Assembly (NCBI GenBank): GCA_011800805.1
Contig: MPNW01000230.1
Location: 23,462-87,461, forward strand
Origin: Hirudo medicinalis
Lineage: Eukaryota > Annelida > Clitellata > Hirudinida > Hirudinidae
Reading direction: 5' to 3'
Length of the DNA stretch: 64,000 nucleotides
The notes under the pieces were generated by a model. The model worked only from the letters and a program-made list of their open reading frames with translations, did no database searches and had not been told where the DNA came from. A program made the position numbers and the translations under genes. Below are positions 11,463 through 23,535 of this stretch, piece by piece; position 1 is the first letter of the stretch; every line of letters begins with the position of its first letter.

Positions 11463-14400
11463 AACAACAACAACAACAATAATAATAATAATAATAATAA
11501 TAATGGTAATAGATTATTTACTCAGAATTGATAAAATTCCTAATAAATAATCCTTGTTTGACCAATCAATAAACTCGCAGTAGATGATTCATTGGATGAA
11601 ATATTGGATAAATAATATTATAATATTTATATATATATATTTCTTTGTTCAAAATTTGTTATTTTAGGAGCAATCCAAATAAACTCTTATAAACAACATA
11701 ATTTTTATGTAATATATATATATAAATAAACAAATAATTATGGAATAATACCAATTAATAATGGATCTCACTTGGCTTCCAAGACCAAAGCACAAATGCC
11801 AGCTGCAAGAGGAGCACTTGCTGAAGTGCCAGTGTGGTCAGAAGTGCATCTCTTCCTCAGGTCTGTTGTTACCTGACCATTAATCAAAATATTAATATTA
11901 ATATTTCTATTCATTAATTCAGATTTATTCACATCCTGACGTGTTGCAATTATTAAGAATAATGATAAAATATAAACAAAAATAACGACAATAGCAATAA
12001 TAAAAAATATTATTAATAATAAACAATAATAACGTCAAAATAATTAGCAATTAATTATTATTGTTATTGTTGTTATTAATATTATTATTGTTAATATTAT
12101 TATTATTATTATTATTATTATCATTAAACGTCAACATGGACTATTGAAATTCTCGTCGAAACCACTAACGATCCTCTTCTCCCCGCTGCTTCCGCTGCTG
12201 TACGTCGTAGCCAAAGTGGACGAGCACGGTTCGGAGTACCAGGGCACGCGACCGTTCTCTGAGGCACTGCTCACGGAGAGGGTGTAGATGAGGTTCGTGT
12301 AACCGTCGCAGGCACAACTGTCGCCTTTCAATCCTCCGTTGCCCGAAGCCCACACGAAGATGTTGCCGAGTTTATTTCGTCCCTGAATTGAAATCGCGGT
12401 TCGAAAGTTCAAGAAGATCTGCGAGTGGGTCGACGTCACGACATTAAGTTTCTCAGAACCAGGGGAAAATCAATCAAATCAATAACTGTCCTAACAAACA
12501 TGACCACGACGATGATGTTCACTTGCTTTGCATGAATGCAAACAATCAGATGTTCAGTGGGATGTCGTGAAGGTTAGTGATAATGATCATGATGGAAATG
12601 ATGATACTACAACCTTTATTATGCAATGAATATTTGGATTGGGTAAATTCAGCTTAATAACAATAATAATAATAATAATCATCATCATCATCATCATCAT
12701 CATCAATGCTCAGTGAATCTTAAGGAGCATTCCTGTATTTTGAAGGTTTTGTTTTATAGCCTAATGAATATTTATCGAATTACCGACATTCTGAGAAGTA
12801 GTTTGATCCTTCAATGCTGATAATGATTGTAGTTATACTAACAGTAATGAAGTCATACACTAAGTTGATGAAAGAATGCAAAAAGTGATCTTTCAAAATT
12901 AATGAAAGTACGAGGATAATTGAAAACATTTCCACACTTTGCAGTACATTGCGAGAGATGACGACGAAACGCCAGTTTGGAATGCATCGTTAAAGTGACT
13001 CGACGTTCATTCATCAAATGTAATTGACACGACACCATGGGTAACAACCATAATTACTTTTGGCCCAATCTAACACTAGACATCATCGCCACCACCGCTC
13101 GGTCTTTTTTGATGCAAACCTTGTAGATGCCATCAAAAATCGTTTGCTTTGCAAGTCTTCCAGGTCCGTCGACGGTCTTCCCGTTGTCCTCGGGTCCCCA
13201 CGAAACGCTGTAGATGTGGATGTGCTGCGGGTTCAAGCCCAGAGATTTGGATTCGACCGAATCCGACACCGGACCGTCCAGCATCCGAACTCCTTCGAAA
13301 CGTAATTTTTTTTGTCACCTTAAACGGAATCTTCTATATATATCTTCGACACATCGGCACGGGAAGATGCTCGTCATCTGTTCCACGTGTCGAGCAATAT
13401 GATGATCGTGACGACGACGACGACGTTAAAGGCTTGTGATGTTAAGAACGTAGGTGACGACGACGGCGATAAGAACGTAGGCGACGTCGATAAGATTGCA
13501 AGCGGTACCTCCGATGGCGGCGTTGTAAGCGACTCCAACACCGCAGATGCCGTTGTTGGCTGCAGCGGCCACTTCTCCTGCACACCTGGTTCCGTGCCTG
13601 GGAAGATGATCGGCACATTTCAATGAAAATATAATTTAATCGTCCATTAAAGAGTCTAACGAACTCGGATGTCGAACCTGACACGACGTTGGGCAAACGC
13701 AACTTCGAGCAATTTCTATTGATAGAATATCAATAAATCCCATTTTAAATCTTAAACTATCGACTTGATGCATGACAATATGCCTTACACAAATTATGCA
13801 CCCTATTATGTGCACCCTATTATTATAAATTGTAATATTGATGTTGATATCCAAGTATTACTACAACCTTTTTGTGATAGTTTCAAGGTGCAGCATAATG
13901 TTTTGCGTGCAATCATCCATTAAAATTATTCATTTTAAAATTGTCAGCTCAAAAAACAAAGACTAAATTCAGTAAATGCTTGAAAAAATGGAGGCAAATA
14001 TGAATTAATTTTTAATTATTTGAATTAAAAGCAAAACATAGTGATTTTCATGAGGACAATAACAAATTGTTATAAAGGTTAAAGACCTCCCCATCTATGA
14101 AAGAGAACAACAATGCAGGTCCACAACACTAATACAACTGTCTTGATGAGAAATTTAGTTGAGAAAATATTCAACTTAAAATATGTCAGACATTAAGTAA
14201 AGTAAAGTGGTAAGACTGTTTCATGAAGATACCAATTAATCAAACAAGAACTCCCAACAAGTTCGCAGGATAACAAGCAATTGGCAACATCCAGCAGTAG
14301 GTCCACAAAAGCACTAAGAAAAAATTGTTGAAAGCAATTTCGGAGTCCTTCAATCAAAAGATAAAATGAAAGTCACGCCCAATTTTTAAACGCGAACTAA

Positions 14401-17105
14401 TTAATTACACCTTCCGATCGTTCCACGGTTCAAATTGAAATGAAAACAGTTTTTATTTGCAGGAGCACATCAAGCTATAATCGTGACTGCACACTTTTTA
14501 ATATTTGTAATTACAGCCAATCATCCATGCTCCGGTGAATTAGCAAAACTATCGTCATCATCATCATCACCATCACCATGACGTAGCCATCTTGATTAAA
14601 TACATACCTGTTGGTGTCTCCAGCCAAGTAAGATGGCTGTGGATCGTCATCATCGTCATTAACGTCGTAACTTGAGCCAGGGTCCTGAAGAAAAATAGCA
14701 AATCACTTCATTAGTTCAGGTATTAAATCATTTTACGAAACATGAAATCATTTTATAATCATGCTAAAGAAAAGTCAAGCATCGGTGAACGATTATCCTG
14801 ATTATCCGCACGACCTGATGAGCAAATCGTATCTCGATTGACAAAAATTGGACTGAAACTCCTTATGTCTCTCACATCCGTAAAGTAATCCAATAATTTA
14901 ATAATTATTTATAATATTTTCTAATGTAAAAATGATTGCTTGAATGCATTACGTAATTTTGTATGATGTCTGGATGATCCTTCTCCAAACCGTCATCGAG
15001 GATGGACACTCGAACCCCTCTCCCTGTGATGTTGTGCTTCCTGTAAACATCGACCACCCTCATGTCGTAACCATTGCTCCGGGCCTGCAATCGGACAATA
15101 TCCGGAGGCGATAGAGTTTATTTCAATAATAACTTTAATAATTACGATCGTAAAATATAATTTCCAATCGTGCATTTACTAAGAACGGGGGATGTGATTT
15201 TGGCTTTTCTTGGAGAGTATCCGATTAATTAGAGAATCGTTCGAGCGTTGAAATGACATCATTATTGGTGAGAATGAGGACCACTTTCAAGATGAAATTC
15301 CAATCGGTCGCGAACGAGTTATTTGGAAGACGATGAAAGCAGTTCGGCGGGATTCGTTCTTTAAAAGAAGCAAATTGATCGAGCAGACGAATTAAAGCCT
15401 TTCTGCAGCACATGTTCAAGATAACAAATTCCACTCAAAAACACTCCAGACAGTAAAAAAAAAACTGTCCTTAAACAGTCGAACATCAAAGATCATTTTT
15501 TGCTTCAGAGACCTTCAATGCTCTTAACTTCTGAATTCAATTGCAGAAGGCTACTGTCATTTTTTGAGTTAAAATTACAATAATTATTAAATAAGCATTA
15601 TGTTATAACAAGTATTATTATAACGACCGTAATAACAGGACTTAGCGAGCGCCTTAGCACGAACGACAGTTTCGTAGCAGGATCCTACCGCACGGTCGTT
15701 CGTTTACTTTAATGTTTTTAATGTTTCGAACAGCAAGGATGACAATGACCCTGAACAAATTAAAAATCAGTCATTGCTAATTGCCACCACCCCCCTCAAC
15801 ATTCCAAAGCATAAAGCATCTCTCTCTTAGAAGACAAAAAGCTGAAAACAGTACTTTAGACATGCATTTCATTTGGCTCTACTGCTGGCTTCAACATCAC
15901 CACAACTTGTGTTACAGCATCGTCGTCGTCGTCGTCGTCATCGTCGTGATCATTATCGCCATCATCATCATCACCCACCATCATCACCATTACACTGTAA
16001 ATGCTGTTTTAATGTCAGTTATCATGGGTTTTTTTTTTAATTTTACTAATATAATTTCAATATTAGTAATAACTCATAATTTTAAAAAAAATTATTAAAA
16101 CCTATAACTGATATTAATGTAGTCATCTTCGACTCTATCGTGACCAAAGAGCAACCATAAACCACATAAAGCATCACCATCACAATCATAATCATCACTA
16201 TAATCACCACAACTCACTCACCATAACTCACTTGTCGCAATCACCATAACTCACTCACCAAGTACCACATTTGAGGCCAGAGAGGATCGTTGAAGGCATT
16301 CTGGTTCGAATCTCTCTTCACTCGCTTCTTGATAACTTGCTGCTCTGCCCACAAAACCTAAAGACATTAATCGACCGACGTCAACGTGCAATCTGCCGAA
16401 ACGATCGGCAACGTCTCGGATAGCTCGCGAACGGCAATCAAGATTGCATTAAATTATTATTAGAACTTATTATTAGAAATTATTAGAACTAATTACAATT
16501 ACCATGAAGTCGTGACGAACATCATACACATAGCATAATATTACGTACGTGTTTCGTAGCAAATTGAGTGACAGAAATGCCACAAGGGTGAAAACTGGCA
16601 AAGTAAAGGTCAAACTTTTGAAAAGTTAAAATGTTATTGATCGAAGACTTCGATTACTGAGTTTATTTAAAAAAAAGACAAAATACATAAATATATAAAT
16701 ATATCATATACCATTCAGTAAAAATTATCTTCATCATAACATGTGTCACTCAAGTTTATTGGAACTAAAAACTATTGAAAAAACACCCACTTCTGCATCA
16801 TTGAGAAGCTTGGAGTGATGATGCTGACTAGATTTAACAGATCTTTTCCTAATGGACCTATGCTTGAAGGAATAATATCCTGGAATAATCTACACAGATA
16901 AAAATTACAACTTACAATATGCCTGATTAACAAACAAACCTTGAATCTATTACTAGATTACCTCATAAATAAACTCAAATCCATGCTGTGTGGCTAAATC
17001 TTTCGCTTTTTCAATTCCTCCATCAATTTTTACCGCCCAGTAATTTGAATAATAAGGCTGACATAATACGGCACTCAAGTGAATGTAAAAAAACAACAAA
17101 ATCAT
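7410..17105 (-). CDS. Furin-type proprotein convertase (subtilisin/kexin family)
   Basis: Sixteen minus-strand exons join with consistent phases into 770 residues: 17105-16962, 16889-16791, 16357-16259, 15084-14953, 14684-14608, 13597-13509, 13292-13120, 12382-12170, 11872-11772, 11038-10935, 10808-10691, 10599-10414, 10300-10182, 9746-9612, 8013-7843, 7762-7410. Order: signal peptide (1-15); inhibitory prodomain starting [10 protein letters not shown], with internal site IRKR and autocleavage site KKRVKR (91-96); S8 domain with Asp144 ([13 protein letters not shown]), His185 (RHGTRCAGE), oxyanion Asn286 (WASGNGG) and Ser359 (GTSASAP); P domain ([17 protein letters not shown], ending TQWSLAFYG); a short Cys-rich stalk; a transmembrane segment near 682-704; a cytosolic tail with acidic serine cluster SQSSDDEG. 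Furin-family enzymes cleave precursors after R-X-K/R-R in the trans-Golgi and at the surface; the tail cluster matches furin's CK2/PACS-type sorting signal. All catalytic residues are intact. Furin versus a PC5/PACE4 paralogue would need a tree. Confidence 0.96.
8390..8660. other. GC-richer island inside a furin intron
   Basis: Within the intron between exons 14 and 15 (9611-8014), roughly 8400-8640 is clearly richer in C, G and CpG than its AT-rich surroundings. No frame here fits the furin protein or a known domain. It could be an enhancer, an old insertion or an untranslated exon. Confidence 0.35.
11396..11505. repeat. AAC/ACG/ATA simple-sequence tract
   Basis: Tandem ACA, ACG and ATA triplets in the furin intron between the catalytic-Ser exon and the next one. 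Confidence 0.9.
11990..12121. repeat. AT-rich ATT/TTA microsatellite
   Basis: Imperfect then perfect (ATT)n ending at 12121, in a furin intron. Confidence 0.9.
12658..12706. repeat. (ATA)n/(ATC)n microsatellite
   Basis: ATA units followed by about nine ATC units in a furin intron. Confidence 0.9.
15619..15704. repeat. Short GC-rich segment with inverted ends
   Basis: AACGACCGT near 15620 is mirrored by ACGGTCGTT near 15694, enclosing about 70 bases that are richer in GC than the AT-rich surroundings, in a furin intron. It resembles a very small foldback or MITE remnant. Confidence 0.35.
15919..15992. repeat. (GTC)n/(ATC)n microsatellite
   Basis: GTC and ATC triplets in a furin intron. They create a spurious Val/Ile/His-rich open frame on the plus strand. 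Confidence 0.9.
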
Positions 17106-18213
17106 GGCAAATAAACGTACGAAAGTTCCTAAAATCCTAAGGTCTCCACAAATTTTACACGCTGTTAGAACGGCTATAAACACAACAAAAATAAAGCGAA
17201 AATTTATGTTAGTACGTGAGGCTTCTGATTAAGAAGCATCAATTACACGAAGAGCCGCAGTTTTCATGCAGCGAAGAACCTGAGCTACAAACATGATTAA
17301 TGTAAACAACTACATCATCAAGGAGGGGGTTGAATAGCTTGCAGTCACCTTAGTTACCTAAAATGTACAACTCGTACGTTACCTATTATAAAATCAAAAT
17401 AGACGCATAACGCCATGTTTTTGGTGTCGATCCCGTAATCACAGTGATCCAATTTTCTGCATGAGGGGAGCGTTCACAAAGTACTCATCACGTATTTCCG
17501 TTACTGCATTACATAAGTATCAATACTCGCGACACATAAAAAAAATCGAGTATTGGATCGAAGTTGTCATCATAAACGAGTTGTATTAGGATAGCGAGCT
17601 TCTTCCAGCCAAGCCAAGCAATCCAAATTAATGCTTTATAATTCGAGATAAGAAATACAAAAAAGTGAAACTTGTCAAATTTTAACGTTCGCCAATTTTA
17701 TTAGGTATGTTATATTATATTTTGATTTTCCTGTTATTTATTATGGTATGGTTTTGTTGTAAAAAGAATTATTATTGTTATAAGTTTCTCTCGAATGAAT
17801 CTTACTTTGATTCCAGCTTTGCTAGTTAAATAGGACAAACATTTAATTAACAGTTTATGCTGCTTTTTTTTATTCAGATTCTGAATTAAATAGCCTGGTA
17901 AAAATGTAAATATTTGGCAGTCTATAATATAATATCAATAAATATTTATTCTTTATAAATGCAAAAAGAAACTTTGTGAAGTTTTAATAATTGTACTTTT
18001 TTGCATTTGTATGTAACAAGCATCTCAACGAACTGGAGTTATTATTAATAAATTTAATAAATTAATAAATAATTATAAATCGGAGATAATCGAGAAAGAA
18101 ACAAGCAATTTCTAGAGCATGCTATCAAACAGAATTAAGTCCGTTTTTACATCCCAGAACATTTTTTATTTGTGTAAGTGACTGTTTTTGTGCGAGTTTT
18201 GATCTGCTCGCCT
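17106..18213. promoter_or_regulatory. Divergent intergenic/promoter region furin-SMUG1
   Basis: 1.1 kb separates the furin ATG (minus) from the SMUG1 ATG (plus). Both promoters must lie here or in unseen upstream non-coding exons. I could not name a core-promoter element with confidence. Confidence 0.45.
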
Positions 18214-19790
18214 ATGGAAGGTGAAGACTGGAAATATTTATTGCGCTTGGAGGAGAAATTGTGTTGCAAACTGAACAATATTGATTTTCGGACGCCACCT
18301 AGTAAAATAGTATACGTTTACAATCCCATTGACTATGCAATTCAACTTCATCTAAGCTTCATTACACGATTTTTTACTTTTCCAAAAAAAGTGTTGTTTG
18401 TTGGCATGAATCCAGGTCCTTTTGGAATGGCCCAGACAGGAGTATTTAGTATTTATAAAGTTGTTAATGGGGGCGTTAGTTTACAATTTTGGGTTTGGAC
18501 AGGTACCCTTTGGAGACGTTATAACCTCTCGTGACTGGCTCAGAGTGAAAGGCGTTGTTGGAAAAGTGTCATGCACTCATCCCAGCAAACCAATTCAGGG
18601 ACTCAAATGTAGCAGAATTGAGGTTCTTAGGAAATAATTTAATCTTATTTGTTTTGTTCAAATCATGTCTAAATAGTATAAATATTTTAAATTAAATCCT
18701 AAAATAAAGTAACAATAATAACAATTGGCAGGTCAGTGGAGCAAGGTTTTGGGGTCTCTTTCGGAAGACTTTGAAGTTGTCTCCTGAAGAGTTTTTTGGA
18801 AGATGCTTTGTTTTGAATGTGTGTCCTTATTTATTTCTTGATGCAAATGGAAAGAACATTTCTTTGGCTAACATCATCGCTCCTATCAGACATCAAGTAA
18901 GATGGAATTCTGACATAAAATCTTTTATGGTAATGGGCAAAGATAAATTCGTTGTTTTAGAGCAAAGGTTCAATAGTCTGGTTAAAAACCCTTAAATTAT
19001 ACTGTGTGAAGTGAAAATGATTAACATGTGTGGATGGCTAATATTTTGGAGACAAACCCCCAATTCAATGTTTGGAGTAAAAATGTTAATCAACTCAGTG
19101 ACTATTTGTCATCTGCTATTCTTATTGATGCCGTTATTGAATCTGAACAGAAATTCAGATTTTTGAAATATCACCACCAAAATAGTGGTTAATATTGGTA
19201 TAATATTTAATAGTTATTTGAGTGTCTAAATGCTGACTATATGTTGTCAGATTGAAGCCTCCTGCAACTCTTTTCTCATGGAAGTCCTCAATTTGATTAA
19301 ACCTGAAGTCATTGTTGGTGTTGGTCAATATGCCACTTCCAGAGTTCAAAAAGTTGTCCATCTTATGAACTTACCGTGCACACTCACCAACATCGATAAC
19401 CAAGATTCTGCATCAAATGCCAATCCTTCACATTTCAGCTCCTCTCCTAACGTAGCAGATCGTCATTCGAATGCCATACATGATGCTTATTTGAAGATTC
19501 ACACAAAATTAACCCAAAACATCCAAGATTTAGAAGTACAGAACAACTCCTCAAGCATCAAAGTTTCACCACTTTCAGAAATGGAGATGGCTTCTGATAA
19601 GCTGGTCAAAAGAGAAATCACGATGTCATCCTCACATCATAAAGACGATAATGCCACCTTTGTATGCCCAAAAGTAATCACATTAATGCATCCCAGCCCT
19701 GCAAATCCCACTGCAAATAGGGGGTGGGACAACATTGCCCTCAAGCAGCTGAAGGAATCTGGTGTCCTAGACTTTTTTAAATCAGAATGA
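18214..19790 (+). CDS. SMUG1: Single-strand-selective monofunctional uracil-DNA glycosylase (SMUG1)
   Basis: Four exons, 18214-18441, 18503-18622, 18732-18896 and 19251-19790, all joined in phase 0, give 350 residues. ATG at 18214 is the first in frame and gives a SMUG1-like N-terminus (YNPIDYA, FITRF). Motifs in order: the active-site GMNPGPFGMAQTG (64-76), VPFGDV, DWL, the signature VSGARFWG, FVLNVCPYLF, a helix with VGVGQYA, and HPSPANPTANRGW (from about 318), which carries the DNA-intercalating/catalytic His region. SMUG1 excises uracil and oxidised uracils from DNA in nuclear base-excision repair. Human SMUG1 has 270 residues; the excess here is mainly a Ser/Asn-rich insert of about 90 residues between VGVGQYATSRVQKVV and the HPSP motif, in an uninterrupted frame of exon 4. 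Confidence 0.96.
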
Positions 19791-20914
19791 TTTTCAGATT
19801 TGTTTAATTTTTCTTTAAGAACTGTGAGCAGATAAATTAAACATTTGAAATTGTTTTCATGAAAATTCTGTAACCATCTCTTTTGTGTTTCTTTAACATT
19901 GAATCTCTGTAAAGGGTTCACATTATATTGTTCAGCAGTCCTCAGTCCTTCATTGAGGTGCAAGAAGAAGGCTGAGGTTGCCATCATACTTAACCTTTGA
20001 GGTTGAGAGTCTTCAAAATCAGGCAATAAATGGGGAGAATGGAAAGCAAAAATTCAGAGGGGATGAAGATCTGTGGTTGACATAATTTTGAAATTGCATT
20101 TGTGTTGGATACTTTGTTTAACAACATAGCAAGCTCAAGAGAAGACAAGAAATCCCTTAATAAATTTGTAGAAGCATGTAATTGATGGTAACACATCAGG
20201 TTCTTTGAGAAAGAGATTGAATAGCAAATTTCTGCTGAGGTTAAGTTTAAAAATTAAAAATTTTTTTTTTAATTTAAAAAAAAACTGACTTTGCCTGACA
20301 AGTCGAATTTAGTCCGACGTCAGTAATCGACTTTATTGCTCTCACACTTCATAAAGACAAGTTGGCAAGTTCTTCTGAATAAAACTTTGAATGATCTCTG
20401 ACATGTGAGGAGGACTCACAATGAGAATGGCTTCACAAGAGAAACCTTTGAACACACTCAAACGATTTGATTTCAAGAACTTCTTCCAAGAAATATATGT
20501 AGCTGGTTAGACAAATTAATAAATAGATGATGGCTCCGAACTCTGAAAAGTCAGAACTTTTCAATTTCTTCTCGTGAAATGGACTCTGTTGATGCCTGTT
20601 GATGAAACATCTCCAAGGAAACTTGTCCTGATTATGAGGTGTTCGTTCGATGCTTTAATGCTCTTATTAATTTAACAATATCCATCCAAGGTCGCATCTT
20701 ACGGTGATGATTCTCCAAATAATTCTCAATCACAAACACACAATCGACAAATACTCACTGGCACGTGTGCGACCGAGTGCAGTGATAATATGCCAATGGA
20801 AGCTGTTATTTTTGACTTCTCTAAAGGAAATTGATTTTTCAAAATTAGTTTGAACGTAATTTTCCATATTATCAATTAAAAGTTTGAAATTGTTCATATA
20901 AAAATGAAGCAACT
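19791..20914. other. Convergent intergenic region SMUG1 / NAB
   Basis: Tail-to-tail gap containing the decayed NAB exon copy (listed separately), an A/T homopolymer stretch near 20250-20285 and a possible minus-strand poly(A) signal (TTTATT on the plus strand at 20332-20337, about 580 bases past the NAB stop). Confidence 0.5.
19850..20108 (-). pseudogene. Decayed duplicate of the last NAB exon
   Basis: Read on the minus strand, this repeats the order of the NAB terminal exon (21209-20915) with many changes: an AAATGCA start, then TTCATCCCCT-TGAATT, a GCCTG-TGAAGACTCT block, AACCTCA, a LNEGL-IAxQY-like stretch, and an AAAGTT/AAAGAA end. The protein-level trace is LNEGLRTAEQYNVNPL against [16 protein letters not shown]. 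Deletions have removed about a third of the exon. It lies between the NAB and SMUG1 3' ends. It could also be a rarely used alternative exon, but indels make that unlikely. Confidence 0.6.
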
Positions 20915-23535
20915 CTATGTGTGTAGTTGTCTCTTTAGGACTTTTTCAACTTTGTTTGAGTCTTCATCCAAGGCACTCATACCATATTGTCGGGCAATCT
21001 TCAGACCCTCCTCAAGGAGGCTGAGCTCACCATCACCTTTCAAGGTCAACTTGAGGTCATCAGAGTCTTCACGACCAGGCAACAAGAGGGAAGATGGAGA
21101 TGGAAAGTGGTCGTTGAATGAGCAACTTTTACCCCAAGAGAGTGGAGTTTGGAAGAGACCAAGGGAATTCAAAGGGGATGAAAACCCATTCATCTGCGAG
21201 GTTGCATTTCTGCCAAGGAAACAAAGTTCATTTACAAAACAGCTTTCATTATTAGGGCATATAGTAAGACTGTAATAAATGTGAAAATAACAACATAGAA
21301 AGGTCTGAAAAATATTTATTCCAAAGCAGAAATGCCTACATGGAGGGATCTGGAGAATAACTGATTTTTGGCACTTTTGAGGGAGTAACACAGTCATTGT
21401 CCCCTGTCTGATTAAGTGGATAATCTTTTGATCTGAAATCGCCACTGAAATAACTGATCATGTACATATTCATTGTCATCATAATTTTCACCTCCGATAA
21501 AATGCCATTAATGGAGTCGAACCTGTATTGGACTCTCGTGAGTTGAAGTCCTGCCTCCTTGACAACTTGTCTGGCTTGGAAGAACAGATCTTCTCTCCGA
21601 GTTATCAGGGAAGGTCTATGCAGGCACAATTGGGCAGCAGCTTCATTCACACACATCTGAAACATCAGCATAAAATTTTAGAGGTGGGAGTGCTGCTCAT
21701 AACCTGTCGAAACATTCCCCTTTAAATCCAAAAACGTTTGTCATCGACCGACGACTACGTCCTCGACGGCAACCGATCGTTTAAATTAGCAGTCTCACCT
21801 CGTGGAAATTAAGTTGCTTGTTTTTGCTTCTTTTGGAATCAAACCTCCCATAAATGGCTCCGTATTTCCTGAACAACTCGAGTCGAGTGTCATCATCCAT
21901 CGGAAGAGACATGGCTTCCTGCACGATCGTCGGTGCATTAGAAATTAATTTACCTCGAAAAGATGAATGGGCACACCTCGATTTCTCTGTCGAGCGGCTT
22001 TTTTACGTTCAGCGGCTTCGGAGCATAAAGCGGTAAATGTTTCGCACGATCCGAGGCCGCTCGTTCGATCGCCTCGACTTGGAGGTCGGATAATTTGTTG
22101 TCGTTCGATTGAAGCATCAAATCCATCTGAAAATAGTTTAAATTAAAAACCAATCATAGCAATGAGGAGAGAAGCAATGTATATTCCTGGAGCAGCAAAT
22201 TAAATCATTCATTTCTGGTTTGAAACCTTGAATGAATAAATGGATCTAAATGTAACCCAGATCAAGTGAAAGAATGCAATGCTTAATTTTGAATTTATAG
22301 CAAAAATCATTTTTCATCACTGCTGACACTAGTGTGTCTTGACTGAAATATGCGACCATTCGATGATGCTCTGAAATTGGAGTTAAAAACAGTTGCAGAG
22401 AAAAACGTTTCATTTGTGGAATTCGGTCCGACCTGTGAGTTGTTCGTCTCGTGATCGGATGCGTCACTGGTCGGAGAGCAGGATTTATTCTGAGGTTGGA
22501 ATGATTGATGGAAAGGTTCTGGAGGAGGTTGCTGTAATTGATTATTTGTCAATCTTTATCAATAGCAGCATCTAATAACGGGAACGAAAACCAACATCCA
22601 ATAAATAAGTTTAAGGGTGAAACACTTTAAGCTTACTGTGATAAGATTCCTTAGTAGTGAATGACCCTGTACTGACCTCCCATTTTCAACTTCATAAGTT
22701 TGGTTTGAGGTTATTTTTTTGAGAGGTATTTTGAATTTTTCTGTAGAAATTCAATGGATAATGCATGCTATGGCATAACATATTGAAATAAATATTTAAG
22801 GTTCAAAATACTTAATCACATGATTAAAAATGATCATCAATGATGCTAGTTGTCAAATATCAACAATTGAAATTGATGACATTTCACCATTCATTTAGAT
22901 TTATTTATGTCACATTATTGGTAGTAATGTTTCCCATTGCTTTCAGTGTCTTAAATGGCACATGAGTTAAAACCATAAAAAATTAATACCAGGAAAAAGA
23001 GCCCACTCTTGTAGGGCTTTCTGTAGCCTCCTGACATGCAGAGGTTTTGATGCCATCCCAACAAGTGCCATGATTTCTAAGAATTCATCCTCACCAGCCT
23101 CACACAACTGCTGCACATCATCTCCACCTGTGTGCAACAACTTCTTTAAATCCATTTCATGAACATTGACTTGAGTCACTTGAGTGAAAAAGACATCAGC
23201 ACAAATTAATTGATTCTGTATTCATGCTGACAAATGAACATAACCATATTTGACCCTTGCAAGTTCACTAATAAACATTTTTTACAAATAAATTGCACAC
23301 ATTAGAAATGTGTAAAAGGTTATTGTCATTCTCTTGAAAAACTATTAATTCAAATAGAGAGCATTTGCATAAATTTTATGTGACTTATAAACGAACGTTA
23401 ACCCTGTGCTATAAAATCGCCGAAGTATTGCGTGAGGTTTGCCTTTTCTAAGACGCAATACAGGACAACTTCACTGGCTGACTGAGGAACTGTTGGTTTG
23501 GAAGGAGTTGACACACATGTTCCTAAGCGATCCAT
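20915..23535 (-). CDS. NGFI-A-binding (NAB1/NAB2-type) transcriptional co-repressor
   Basis: Eight exons, 23535-23403, 23127-22990, 22671-22637, 22531-22433, 22126-21977, 21918-21799, 21656-21340 and 21209-20915, join with matching phases into 428 residues. Exons 1-2 form NCD1 ([16 protein letters not shown], then [19 protein letters not shown] and [19 protein letters not shown]), nearly identical to vertebrate NABs. Exons 5-7 form NCD2 ([16 protein letters not shown], then [20 protein letters not shown]). NAB proteins bind EGR/NGFI-A-type zinc-finger factors through NCD1 and repress through NCD2 in the nucleus. The C-terminal exon carries [18 protein letters not shown] before TAG at 20917-20915. 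Exon 3 is a 35-base microexon and is the least certain piece. Vertebrates have two paralogues; a single pro-orthologue is inferred. Confidence 0.95.

Noticed and set aside
13060..13626. Several open frames on the plus strand and in other minus frames across the furin His and substrate-pocket exons
   Set aside because: They are shadows of real furin exons, whose frame is fixed by catalytic motifs and splice phase.
15781..16098. 105-codon plus-strand frame rich in Val, Ile and His
   Set aside because: It is produced by GTC/ATC microsatellite DNA inside a furin intron.
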